Assembly (NCBI RefSeq): GCF_022662175.1
Contig: NZ_JAKMCR010000001.1
Location: 186,001 to 250,000, forward strand
DNA length: 64,000 nt
Direction: 5' to 3'
From: Aestuariivivens marinum
GTDB taxonomy: Bacteria; Bacteroidota; Bacteroidia; Flavobacteriales; Flavobacteriaceae
Part shown: positions 53,213 to 62,017 of the stretch, in pieces
How positions within the stretch are numbered: position 1 is the stretch's first letter
Layout: the number at the start of each line of letters is the position of its first letter
The notes under the pieces: generated by a model
The model's input: the letters and a program-made list of their open reading frames with translations, nothing else
Told to the model about the DNA's origin: nothing
Database searches by the model: none
Program-made: the position numbers and the translations under genes

Positions 53213-53246
53213 GCCCCTCAATATTTAACATAAAATATTGAGGGGC
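53213..53246 (+). terminator. Strong hairpin after the haloperoxidase gene
   Basis: GCCCCTCAATATTT (53213-53226) pairs perfectly with AAATATTGAGGGGC (53233-53246): 14 bp with a six-base loop, 22 bases after the haloperoxidase stop and 22 before the DoxX-like start. No T-run follows, so it may end, attenuate or stabilise the transcript rather than being a classical terminator. Confidence 0.55.
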
Positions 53247-53268
53247 AAACACAAAAAGTGTAAGTAAT

Positions 53269-53700
53269 ATGGGACGTTTCATTTCAAGAATAAATAAACA
53301 TCGTTTATTAAGCATTAGCATAGGCATCATTTATGTGTGGTTTGGTTTACTAAAATTTTTTCCAGAATTAAGTCCGGCAGATGCCTTAGCCAAACAAACA
53401 ATTACGTTTTTAACTATTGGACTAATTCCTGAGACTATTAGCATTTTAATGCTAGCCTTTATAGAGGTTACAATTGGTATATTTTTAATTTGTAATTTTC
53501 AAATTAAAAAAACCATAACGGCAGCCATTTTACATCTAATATTAACGTTTATTCCTGTATTGTTTTTCCCAGAAGTCTCATTTGCAGAAGTCCCATTAGT
53601 TCTAACACTTGTGGGACAGTATATTATTAAGAACATAGTAATTATTAGTGCTCTGTTATTTATTTATCCATTAGACAATTACAAGGCAAAGGCACTTTAA
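53269..53700 (+). CDS. DoxX-like small integral membrane protein
   Basis: 143 residues with four predicted membrane helices (about 12-30, 47-70, 76-100, 112-135). The opening ISIGIIYVWFGLLKFFPELSPADALA has the F/W-G-x-x-K-F-F-P pattern typical of DoxX-type proteins. The function of these is unclear; some act in thiol/oxidative-stress membrane complexes. It follows the haloperoxidase gene in the same direction with a strong hairpin between, so it may be cotranscribed at a lower level. Confidence 0.7.
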   Translation: MGRFISRINKHRLLSISIGIIYVWFGLLKFFPELSPADALAKQTITFLTIGLIPETISILMLAFIEVTIGIFLICNFQIKKTITAAILHLILTFIPVLFFPEVSFAEVPLVLTLVGQYIIKNIVIISALLFIYPLDNYKAKAL

Positions 53701-53737
53701 TAATATCTTTTATTGATTGTAAAAGGAAGTGATTTTT

Positions 53738-54484
53738 TTAAAGAGGTTTTATCTTAATATTTCTATACCACACCTTATCACCATGATCTTGTAAACCTAT
53801 GTGCCCTGTATGGTATTCTCCAAAACCTTCCCACCCTTTAAACTTGGAGTTTTCAACCATAGCATCCCATTGGCTTCCATATAGGGGAAAAGTTACAATT
53901 TGGGTTCCATTTAACCTTACAGAACCTTTGTTTCTTTTATAATTGACTTCTAAAATACATAAATTCCATTCACCAGCTGGCTTACACACATCATACATGG
54001 GTTGAACTAAATCGTACAAAGCTCCGGCTTGATGAAATTTAGGATTGGCTTTAGCGTCTGGATGGCGATCATTATCCAACACTTGTATTTCTGGCCCTGT
54101 TTGGTAGGGTTTCCCAAAATTTTCATCTTCAAAAATGCCCCAAAAAATACCACTATTGCCTCCTGCTGAGATTTTCCATTCCAACGACAAAACGAAATTG
54201 GTAAACTTTTGTTTTGTTATAATACTTTTACCTCCCTCTTCACTAGGTTTAAAAGCCATAGACCCTTCTTCAATAGCCCATTCTTTAGGCATACCTTCCT
54301 TTAAATAACCTCTCCAATTATCGTAGGATGTACCATCGAAAAGTATTATCCATTCCGAAGTATCATTTTCCAATCTTTTTTCTAGCCCTTCTTCATTAAC
54401 AGTTTCATAACTATTTGTATTTATCACTTTTTTACAGGAAATCAACGACAAAAAACCAAATATTAGAATCATTATTTTATTCAT
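53738..54484 (-). CDS. DUF1080 (3-keto-disaccharide hydrolase family) lipoprotein
   Basis: Secreted lipoprotein (lipobox LISC in MNKIMILIFGFLSLISC) with a DUF1080 concanavalin-like domain: EWIILFDGTSYDNWRGY near 45, the FVLSLEWKISAGGNSGIFWG core near 95, PEIQVLDNDRHPDAK near 130 and GHIGLQDHGDKVWYRNIKI near 225. Proteins of this family hydrolyse or hydrate 3-keto-glycosides. It is the last gene of the five-gene minus-strand sugar operon, and a second DUF1080 lipoprotein is encoded on the plus strand at 62848. Confidence 0.87.
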   Translation of the reverse strand: MNKIMILIFGFLSLISCKKVINTNSYETVNEEGLEKRLENDTSEWIILFDGTSYDNWRGYLKEGMPKEWAIEEGSMAFKPSEEGGKSIITKQKFTNFVLSLEWKISAGGNSGIFWGIFEDENFGKPYQTGPEIQVLDNDRHPDAKANPKFHQAGALYDLVQPMYDVCKPAGEWNLCILEVNYKRNKGSVRLNGTQIVTFPLYGSQWDAMVENSKFKGWEGFGEYHTGHIGLQDHGDKVWYRNIKIKPL

Positions 54485-54509
54485 ATGTCTAAAATATTAT
54501 TAAGTAGGT

Positions 54510-55562
54510 TTAAATACCCAATATGTTTTTAAGATCTTCTTTATCAATATCACCTCCTGCAAAATCATCAAAACTACGCTCTGCCGCCTCAATAATATGC
54601 TTTTGAATAAAAGGTGCTCCTTCTCGTGCCCCCTGGTGGGATGACTTTATACAACACTCCCATTCCATAACAGCCCAAACATTACATCCGTATTGTGTTA
54701 ATTTTGAAAAAATACCTTTGAAATCAGTTTGACCATCACCTAAAGAACGGAAACGCCCCGCACGATCTTTCCAATCTGAATAACCTCCATAAACACCTTG
54801 TCTGCCAGTTGGATTAAACTCTGCATCCTTTACGTGGAATGCCTTAATACGCTCATGGTAATAATCAATGAATGTAAGATAATCCAATTGCTGTAACACA
54901 AAATGACTTGGGTCGTAAAGTATATTGACTCGACTATGGTTTCCAGTAGCTTCCAAAAACCTTTCGAACGTAGTACCATCATGTAAATCTTCACCAGGAT
55001 GAAGCTCATAGCACAAATCTACACCTTGCTCATCAAAATGATTTAATATAGGCAACCAACGTTTAGCCAACTCATCAAATCCAATAGTTACCAAACCGTT
55101 GGGACGTTGTGGCCAAGGATAAATAGTATGCCATAACAAAGCTCCTGAAAATGTAGCATGAGCCTTTAAGCCCAACCTTCTACTAGCCGTTCCCGATTTT
55201 TTTACAAAATCTATGGCCCAATCTGTTCTGGCTTTTGGATTATTTCTTACAGCTTCTGGAGCAAAACCATCGAACATGACATTATAGGCAGGGTTAACGG
55301 CAACCAATTGTCCTTGTAAATGTGTGGACAATTCAGTTATTTCCAATCCATATGAATTCACTTTTCCTTTTAATTCATCACAATAGACCTGACTTTCAGC
55401 AGCCTTATCTATATCGATTAAATGAGTTTCCCAGGTAGGAATTTGAATGCCTTTATACCCCAAATCTGCAGCCCATTGACAAATACCATCTAAACTGTTG
55501 AATGGTGGTTCATTACCTACAAATTGTGCTAAAAAAACGGCAGGTCCTTTTATAGTCTTCAT
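54510..55562 (-). CDS. Sugar phosphate isomerase/epimerase-family TIM-barrel enzyme
   Basis: 350-residue xylose-isomerase-like TIM barrel without signal peptide. Metal-binding residues typical of the family appear in order: YELHPGEDLHDGTTF near 172 (Glu), YDPSHFVLQQL near 205 (Asp/His), KAFHVKDAEF near 235 (His/Asp) and AVMEWECC near 300 (Glu). GFVYGGYSDWKDRAGRFRSLGDG-type loop residues lie between them. Family members isomerise, epimerise or eliminate across keto-sugars. It lies between the Gfo/Idh gene and the DUF1080 gene and probably acts on the keto-sugar intermediate (inference). Confidence 0.85.
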   Translation of the reverse strand: MKTIKGPAVFLAQFVGNEPPFNSLDGICQWAADLGYKGIQIPTWETHLIDIDKAAESQVYCDELKGKVNSYGLEITELSTHLQGQLVAVNPAYNVMFDGFAPEAVRNNPKARTDWAIDFVKKSGTASRRLGLKAHATFSGALLWHTIYPWPQRPNGLVTIGFDELAKRWLPILNHFDEQGVDLCYELHPGEDLHDGTTFERFLEATGNHSRVNILYDPSHFVLQQLDYLTFIDYYHERIKAFHVKDAEFNPTGRQGVYGGYSDWKDRAGRFRSLGDGQTDFKGIFSKLTQYGCNVWAVMEWECCIKSSHQGAREGAPFIQKHIIEAAERSFDDFAGGDIDKEDLKNILGI

Positions 55563-55582
55563 TTATTTTCTCTAAATATATC

Positions 55583-56731
55583 TTAATTTAATTTTGTCCA
55601 ACTGGCATTATTTTTATCACTTTCCACAGAGGCGTAAATAAATTGCATCCCACGAACACCATCCTTTACCGTAGGGTAATCTGAGATTTCTACATTTTGA
55701 TCATATAAAACGGCCAGTAAATGTGTTGCAAAATTTTTATAAATGGTAGCAAATGCCTCTAAATACCCTTCAGGGTGCCCTGCTGGAATTCTTGAAGCTT
55801 TAAGAGCTTCAGGATATAAATCGCTGCTTTGAGGTGTAAATGTTTTTTTAGAACTTCCTAACCAACGCGTTATAAGCTCATTAGGATTTTCCTGATGCCA
55901 TTCCAAACTCCCTTTGTCACCATAAACCCTAATAGCTAAATTATTTTCCTCTCCCAAAGCCACTTGTGAAAAGGACATGGTGCCTTTTGCTCCATTATTC
56001 ATACGTATTAACACATTACCATCATCATCCAATATCCTGCCATCTCCAAAACGCCCCAAGTCTGCCGCCAATTCATCTATCTTTAAACCTGTGATATATT
56101 CCACTAAATTTTCAGCATGCGTACCAATATCACCAAGTGCGCCTCCTATACCTGACTTTTTTGGATCGACACGCCAAGATGCTTGTTTATGATCGGTTTT
56201 TTCAAGAGCCGTAGATAACCAACCTTGCAAATACTGAACTTGTATTTTTCTAATAGTTCCCAAATCTCCTTGAGCCACCAAGGCCTTAGCCTGTTTCACC
56301 ATGGGATGCCCCGTATAATTATGGGTTAAAGCAAATAATTTACCACTATGTTCTACAATTTTCTCTAATTCAAAAGCTTCATCCAGAGTTAAAGTCATAG
56401 GTTTGTCACAAACCACATGAAACCCATGTTCCAATGCCATTTTTGCAGGCGGAAAATGCATGTGATTAGGGGTCACAATAGCAACAAAATCCATTCTTTC
56501 ATCTTCTGGAAGTTGTTTTTCTTTCAGAATCATCTCTTCAAAATCACCATAACATCGTTCTTCAGGAAGAAAAAGTGCTCTTCCAGATACTTTGGATTTT
56601 TCAGCATTACTACTAAAGGCACCACAAACCAATTCTATCATACCGTCAATGGAAGCCGCTTTTCTGTGTACATCTCCAATAAACGAACCTGTACCTCCAC
56701 CAATCATTCCCATTCTTAATTTTCTTGACAT
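55583..56731 (-). CDS. Gfo/Idh/MocA-family oxidoreductase
   Basis: NAD(P)-dependent sugar dehydrogenase of 382 residues. N-terminal Rossmann GMIGGGTGSFIGDVHRKAA, the DKP variant of the family's EKP motif in VVCDKPMTLTLDEAFE near 115 with the catalytic lysine, and GGALGDIGTHAENLVEYI near 210 with the catalytic His. No Tat signal, so it is cytoplasmic. In this context it would oxidise C3 of a sugar or reduce a 3-keto-sugar back. It is cotranscribed with the transporter upstream (25-base gap). Confidence 0.9.
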   Translation of the reverse strand: MSRKLRMGMIGGGTGSFIGDVHRKAASIDGMIELVCGAFSSNAEKSKVSGRALFLPEERCYGDFEEMILKEKQLPEDERMDFVAIVTPNHMHFPPAKMALEHGFHVVCDKPMTLTLDEAFELEKIVEHSGKLFALTHNYTGHPMVKQAKALVAQGDLGTIRKIQVQYLQGWLSTALEKTDHKQASWRVDPKKSGIGGALGDIGTHAENLVEYITGLKIDELAADLGRFGDGRILDDDGNVLIRMNNGAKGTMSFSQVALGEENNLAIRVYGDKGSLEWHQENPNELITRWLGSSKKTFTPQSSDLYPEALKASRIPAGHPEGYLEAFATIYKNFATHLLAVLYDQNVEISDYPTVKDGVRGMQFIYASVESDKNNASWTKLN

Positions 56732-56756
56732 ATTTTTTTTAGAATTTTATGGTAAC

Positions 56757-57965
56757 CTACACACGATCCACTTCCAATTTTTTTCGTTGGGTAAACAAAA
56801 TTCCAAACAGAAGTATCAATGCTAATGGAAACAAAGCTATATTACCTAAGGTTTCTTGTCCAGCTAATAACTCAGCTTGCTCCAAAGCAGCTCCAGATTC
56901 CAAAGCCACCGCTTTAGCATTATCCAACCAAGAACCAATTACAGGTTGCCAGATACTAGTAGCAAACATACCTGCGCCTCCAATTAAAGACATGCCCAGC
57001 GCACCTGTTTTAGGAATGTACTCACTTACAAAACCAATCATAGTTGGCCAGAAATAGCATACGCCAATAGCAAATAGAATAGCGGCTACATATACCATAC
57101 CTCCTGTTGCAGAACTCATCATAAAAATAGCTATTGTGGAAATTATGGCAGACATTAACAGGACTCCCGGTGGATTTAATTTATGGATAATAGGCCCGGC
57201 AAAATATCGGCCAACGGCCATTAGGCCAGTAACCATTGCTAAAATAAGCATAGGACTAGCTCCAGAATTACCCAATATCTTTTCAACCCATTGTTGGGTT
57301 CCCAATTCGGTAGTAGCCGTAAGCGTCATACAAACCACCATAAAAATGAATAATGGAGACAGAAGACTTTTTATATTTACTTTGGTGTCGGAAACAATAT
57401 TTTCGTTTTTGGGGAATTTTTGCCCAAAGAATAAGATACCATAAAGCAAAGTGGGAATTAGCATAATGGCAATTTGTATTTGCCAGCCCATTTCAAAATC
57501 GGTCATAAACTTTGAAGCCAAAGCCCCTATAACGATTCCACCCGGAAACCATACATGGAACTTATTGAGCATGGTGGTACGATTATCGGTGTACATATCA
57601 GCAATAAGCGGGTTACAGGCTGCTTCTACGGATCCATTGGCAAAACCAATAAAAAAGGTTGAAATAAGCAAGCTCCAGAAGCCTCCGGCAAAAACCGTTA
57701 GCACCAATCCCAATATATGAGATACAAAAGCTATGACCATAAGCTTACGGGCACCTAACGAATTATACACAAGCCCACCAAATATCGTAGCAATTGGAAA
57801 CCCTAAAAAGGCCATACTGTTGATCCAGCCCAACTCGGTATCCGATAATTGAAAGTCGTTTCCTAACTGACTTAAAATACCAGCCCTAATGGCAAATGTC
57901 ATTGCAGTAACTATTAATGCAATACAGCTTGCAATAAAAAGTCTGTTCTTGTTTATATTATTCAT
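56757..57965 (-). CDS. MFS transporter, sugar type
   Basis: 402 residues with about twelve membrane helices. An MFS loop between helices 2 and 3 is visible (FGGLVYNSLGARKLMV near 65-80). Further helices such as FIGFANGSVEAACNPLIADMY near 115 and FHVWFPGGIVIGALASKFM near 140 resemble the FucP/nucleoside-sugar symporter branch. Substrate is probably the sugar or keto-sugar processed by its neighbours. It follows the lipoprotein TIM-barrel gene by 25 bases in the same operon. Confidence 0.88.
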   Translation of the reverse strand: MNNINKNRLFIASCIALIVTAMTFAIRAGILSQLGNDFQLSDTELGWINSMAFLGFPIATIFGGLVYNSLGARKLMVIAFVSHILGLVLTVFAGGFWSLLISTFFIGFANGSVEAACNPLIADMYTDNRTTMLNKFHVWFPGGIVIGALASKFMTDFEMGWQIQIAIMLIPTLLYGILFFGQKFPKNENIVSDTKVNIKSLLSPLFIFMVVCMTLTATTELGTQQWVEKILGNSGASPMLILAMVTGLMAVGRYFAGPIIHKLNPPGVLLMSAIISTIAIFMMSSATGGMVYVAAILFAIGVCYFWPTMIGFVSEYIPKTGALGMSLIGGAGMFATSIWQPVIGSWLDNAKAVALESGAALEQAELLAGQETLGNIALFPLALILLFGILFTQRKKLEVDRV

Positions 57966-57990
57966 TCTTTGTTTGTTTAGTTATTCTCCA

Positions 57991-58947
57991 TTATATGTTT
58001 TGCAACTTTTCGAGCAATTTTTTAGTTGCTAGAACACCTTCTTTTTCACTTAAATTACTCCCTTCATACTCCACTCCAACATAACCCTTATAACCTGCCT
58101 CTTTAACAATTTTGAGCATTCGAGTATAATCTATATTGGTTTCATTACCTTCTTCATCAAAATCATACGATTTTGCACTTACGGCTTTAGCAAAAGGCAT
58201 TAATTCTTCAACTCCTTTATATTTATCATAGGCTTCTTTACAATTATGGACACTTCCCTTGATACAAAAGTTACCAAAATCGGGAAGCGTTCCACAGTTG
58301 GGCATATTTACCTGCTTCATAACCGAAGCCAACCATTGACCATTAGAAGTATATCCCCCATGATTTTCAACAATAACATTGATGTTTTTAGTTTTTGCAT
58401 ATTCAGATAATTTTCCCAATCCTACAACAGCTTGAGCCATAACCTCATCATAACTACCGTCCCCATGAGCATTAACTCGGATTGAATGACATCCTAACGC
58501 TTCTGCTGCATCGACCCATTTTTTATGATTCTCAATAGCAATATTTTGTTCTTCTGCATTACTGGTGGCCAAATTACCTTCACCGTCAACCATTATCAAA
58601 AGATTTTTTACTCCATACTTTTTACTTTCTACCTTCATCTTATTAACGACCTCCTTAATTCCAATTTCCTCAACATCACTCTTGTATAATACGCTTACAT
58701 ATTCAATAGCCTCAAAACCTAAAGCATGAGCTTCTTTAGCAAAATCGAAAGGACTGATTTCCCCTTTTCCTATTTTTTTATGCAAAGACCATTGCGCTAA
58801 AGAAATTTTAAAAAAAGATTTGGATTCCATTTGTTTTAATGAATTGTTGACAGCTTCCTCTTTTTTCTTACCATCAGCACAGGAAACAACCGCTAGAAGC
58901 AAAATAACAGTTGTAGACGTTTTAAAAATTAATTTTTTAAGTTTCAT
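57991..58947 (-). CDS. Secreted TIM-barrel (sugar isomerase/epimerase/lyase-like) lipoprotein
   Basis: First gene of the sugar operon. The start at 58947 gives a signal with lipobox VVSC (MKLKKLIFKTSTTVILLLAV); an ATG nine codons upstream would lengthen it needlessly. About 318 residues of xylose-isomerase-like barrel, with metal-ligand motifs VIVENHGGYTSNG (Glu), GTLPDFGNFCIKG (Asp) and AVSAKSYDF in the usual order, and the final GVEYEG (Glu). Being exported, it would act outside the cytoplasm on a keto-glycoside, perhaps as the eliminating lyase (inference). It is preceded by a 177-base gap to the AraC gene. Confidence 0.82.
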   Translation of the reverse strand: MKLKKLIFKTSTTVILLLAVVSCADGKKKEEAVNNSLKQMESKSFFKISLAQWSLHKKIGKGEISPFDFAKEAHALGFEAIEYVSVLYKSDVEEIGIKEVVNKMKVESKKYGVKNLLIMVDGEGNLATSNAEEQNIAIENHKKWVDAAEALGCHSIRVNAHGDGSYDEVMAQAVVGLGKLSEYAKTKNINVIVENHGGYTSNGQWLASVMKQVNMPNCGTLPDFGNFCIKGSVHNCKEAYDKYKGVEELMPFAKAVSAKSYDFDEEGNETNIDYTRMLKIVKEAGYKGYVGVEYEGSNLSEKEGVLATKKLLEKLQNI

Positions 58948-59124
58948 ACATATAATATTATACAAAAGAAACAACCATGGAAACCAAACAATATATCTTT
59001 TAGGTATCTGTATGTTACAGTTGTCTAATTTGAAATTAATTATTGTGAAATTATAAAATCAAATTACATTTCTTGTTTATTTTTATTCAGTGAAAGGATT
59101 TATACAAGTTTTTTGGTAAGAAAT

Positions 59125-60171
59125 TTAAAAAGAAACCATTTCTTTAAACGGTATTTCTTTAAGGAAGAACTTATCCCGATACTCTATAGGTGTACATTTT
59201 TCGTGCTTTTTGAAAACAGTTGAAAAATACTGGCTGGTTGAAAAACCACAACTAAAGGCAATTTCGGCAATGCTTAAGTCTGGCATTTCCAATAAAAGCT
59301 TCTTAGACAACCCTACACGTTTAATCATCAAATAACGCATTGGAGTTAAGTTGGTTAAACGCTTACAGTGGTGCGTAAATCGTGTTAAACCTACACCTGC
59401 CGATTTTGCCATTTTACCAATTGTCCAATCATCAGAAAGGTTTTTGTCCAATTCATTCAAAAATAATTGCACACTTCTTGAGCTGTCAATAAGGCCTTCA
59501 TTAAGTTTTACATCTTCAGAATCCAACAAATCCAAAATTGAAATCAACAAATAATTAATAAGCAATCTTATTCTTGATGCATTGCTCCCTTCAATATCAG
59601 TATTGACAACCTGACTTATCCGTTGAAAACAATCACGAATCCTATTGTCTGCTTTCCAATGTATTTTCTCATTTTGCCTCAAAATGGCTGTCAAACGCTC
59701 TAGATCGTTAGGCGCCAACATAATCCAATCTGGCCACACCCATTTTTGATGTGGTCTGCGTACTCCTAAATCCAATATCACCCAATAAAACTTACCCATT
59801 CCAATTTGAGGATTACCTACTTTATGAACCTCCCAAGGCCTAGTAATGGTGAGGCTATTAGGAGTCAACACCATATCTTGACCCTCTTGGGAATAGGGCA
59901 TTGTACCCGACTCTAAAAAATGAATTTCAATACCTTCATTCCTGTGCCAATCCAACCCCCAATCTTGTGGTTCATTGGCATCCCAATAACCTATACTATT
60001 CAAACCTAATGTATCATCAGTCAACCTATCGCCAGGATAAGTATAACGGGCTAAAGCTTTAAATTTCAACTTCCTCCTTTTAACAGCATCCACCAAGGGC
60101 AAACACGTATCGGCATGATAAACCACTCCTTCTGCCTCAAAAGGCGTTATTTGTTGTATATTTATTTTCAC
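59125..60171 (-). CDS. AraC-family transcriptional regulator
   Basis: Start chosen at a GTG (60171), because the TTG at 60243 would read through a perfect inverted repeat and there is no ATG before residue ~110. About 348 residues: an N-terminal cupin-like domain with GLDWHRNEGIEIHFLESG and NSLTITRPWEVHKVG, and a C-terminal double helix-turn-helix with WTIGKMAKSAGVGLTRFTHH near 255 and SIAEIAFSCGFSTSQYFSTV near 300. It probably senses a sugar and controls both the operon downstream and the divergent GMC operon (inference from position). Confidence 0.87.
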   Translation of the reverse strand: MKINIQQITPFEAEGVVYHADTCLPLVDAVKRRKLKFKALARYTYPGDRLTDDTLGLNSIGYWDANEPQDWGLDWHRNEGIEIHFLESGTMPYSQEGQDMVLTPNSLTITRPWEVHKVGNPQIGMGKFYWVILDLGVRRPHQKWVWPDWIMLAPNDLERLTAILRQNEKIHWKADNRIRDCFQRISQVVNTDIEGSNASRIRLLINYLLISILDLLDSEDVKLNEGLIDSSRSVQLFLNELDKNLSDDWTIGKMAKSAGVGLTRFTHHCKRLTNLTPMRYLMIKRVGLSKKLLLEMPDLSIAEIAFSCGFSTSQYFSTVFKKHEKCTPIEYRDKFFLKEIPFKEMVSF

Positions 60172-60242
60172 TGAAAGATAATGAACATTAAATGTCTGCA
60201 AAATAATTATTTTTCCTGAATTTAAACATTCATTATCTTTCA
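60172..60242. promoter_or_regulatory. 14-bp inverted repeat between the AraC and GMC genes
   Basis: TGAAAGATAATGAA (60172-60185) and TTCATTATCTTTCA (60229-60242) are exact reverse complements, separated by 43 bases. They fill the divergent intergenic region and border the likely AraC start. Two sites about 57 bases apart fit operator binding with looping by a dimeric regulator. Confidence 0.6.
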
Positions 60243-60279
60243 ATTAAATTTATTTATCCAAACAAATAGAACAATCTAC

Positions 60280-62004
60280 ATGCATCCATCCAATACAAAT
60301 CCAACCGAAGATATTTTTGATGCCATTGTTGTGGGCACTGGAATTTCTGGCGGCTGGGCAGCTAAAGAACTTTGTGAAAAAGGGCTAAAAACCCTTGTGC
60401 TTGAACGTGGCAAAATGATTAAACACATTGAAGATTATCATACTGCCTATTTAGATCCTTGGGATTTACCCAATGGAGGTGCCCCTACAAGGGAACAATT
60501 AATACGCAAACACAAACAAAACAGGTCTGGCATCTACATTATGTATACCGCCCAACAACATTATTTCGTTGACGACCTAAAACACCCCTATAATGAAGAC
60601 CGACGCTTTGATTGGATTAGGGGTTATCATGTAGGTGGTCGTTCCATTATGTGGGGTAGGCAAAGTTACAGATTGAGCGACATTGACTTTGAAGCTAATA
60701 AAAAGGATGGTCACGGTGTAGATTGGCCAATTCGATATAAAGATATTGCCTCATGGTATAGTTATGTTGAAAATCACATTGGCGTAAGTGGAGAAAAATT
60801 GGGTTTGCCCCAATTGCCTGATGGCGAATTTCTCAAACCCATGGCTTTAAACTGCGTAGAAGAACATTTAAAGACCAAGATTGCCGAACATTTTGACGAC
60901 CGCATACTTACCATAGGCAGGAACGCCCATATAACAGAGGGCACTAAACCTGGATTAGGAAGAAGTACCTGCCAATACCGAAACAGATGCATGAGAGGCT
61001 GCCCCTATGGCGCCTATTTTAGCAGTAATTCGTCGACACTCCCTATGGCAGAGGCCACTGGAAATATGACATTGAGACCCCACTCAATAGTTAGCGAAGT
61101 TATTTACGATGAACAACTTCAAAAAGCTACCGGTGTTAAAGTGATTGATGCCGAAACTAAAGAAACACATGTATTTAAGGCTAAAATGGTTTTCTTATGT
61201 GCTTCGGCAATCGCATCAGCAGCTATTCTCTTACAATCAAAGTCCAAACGCTTCCCTAATGGTTTAGGTAACGACAGTGGTGAATTAGGACATAATATCA
61301 TGGACCATCATTTTAAAATTGGCGCAAGGGCCACTGTAAAGGGTTTTAACGACAAATATTATAAAGGCAGGCGCCCTAGCGGTATTTATATACCCCGATT
61401 CAGGAATCTGGGTGGCAAGACCGATTCGCCCAACTTTTTACGCGGTTATGGTTATCAAGGCGGTGCCTCTAGAGAGCGTTTTAGCGAATTGGTATCTGAA
61501 CTTAAGTATGGCTCTCAATTAAAAGAAGAATTATTAAAACCTGGTGAATGGTCTGTTGGATTAACCGGATTTGGTGAAACTCTTCCAAACCACAATAACA
61601 GAATGTACCTTGATTATGAAAAGAAAGACGAATGGGGGTTACCTACCGTTACTTTTGATGCCGATTTTGGGGAAAACGAATTGGCAATGCGAGAAGACAT
61701 GAAACTCCAAGCCATTGAAATATTAAAAGCAGCTGGTTTTGAAAATGTGCAAGGCTACGATCTTACTGATAGCAGAGCCATGGGGCTTGGCATTCATGAA
61801 ATGGGTACAGCACGAATGGGACATGATCCAAAAACATCTGTATTAAATAAACACAATCAAATTCATGCATGTAAAAATGTATTTGTTACCGATGGTGCTT
61901 TTATGACATCATCAGGATGCCAAAATCCTTCCTTAACCTATATGGCCTTTACCGCCAGGGCAGCAAATTATGCCGTTGAAGAACTTAAAAAATCCAATAT
62001 TTAA
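60280..62004 (+). CDS. GMC oxidoreductase, probable FAD glycoside 3-dehydrogenase catalytic subunit
   Basis: 574-residue flavoprotein. FAD motif AIVVGTGISGGWAAKEL near residue 15, GGRSIMWGRQSYR near 120, and the C-terminal catalytic His in GIHEMGTARMG near 510 and Asn in CQNPSLTYMAFTARAANY near 550. A cysteine cluster Cys231-x5-Cys237-x3-Cys241 (CQYRNRCMRGCPYGA) resembles the iron-sulfur loop of sugar dehydrogenases related to bacterial FAD-glucose and glucoside-3-dehydrogenases. Its partner subunit gene follows with no clear gap. Oxidation of C3 of a glycoside is the expected reaction (family inference). Confidence 0.88.
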   Translation: MHPSNTNPTEDIFDAIVVGTGISGGWAAKELCEKGLKTLVLERGKMIKHIEDYHTAYLDPWDLPNGGAPTREQLIRKHKQNRSGIYIMYTAQQHYFVDDLKHPYNEDRRFDWIRGYHVGGRSIMWGRQSYRLSDIDFEANKKDGHGVDWPIRYKDIASWYSYVENHIGVSGEKLGLPQLPDGEFLKPMALNCVEEHLKTKIAEHFDDRILTIGRNAHITEGTKPGLGRSTCQYRNRCMRGCPYGAYFSSNSSTLPMAEATGNMTLRPHSIVSEVIYDEQLQKATGVKVIDAETKETHVFKAKMVFLCASAIASAAILLQSKSKRFPNGLGNDSGELGHNIMDHHFKIGARATVKGFNDKYYKGRRPSGIYIPRFRNLGGKTDSPNFLRGYGYQGGASRERFSELVSELKYGSQLKEELLKPGEWSVGLTGFGETLPNHNNRMYLDYEKKDEWGLPTVTFDADFGENELAMREDMKLQAIEILKAAGFENVQGYDLTDSRAMGLGIHEMGTARMGHDPKTSVLNKHNQIHACKNVFVTDGAFMTSSGCQNPSLTYMAFTARAANYAVEELKKSNI

Positions 62005-62017
62005 CAAACATCATCTT

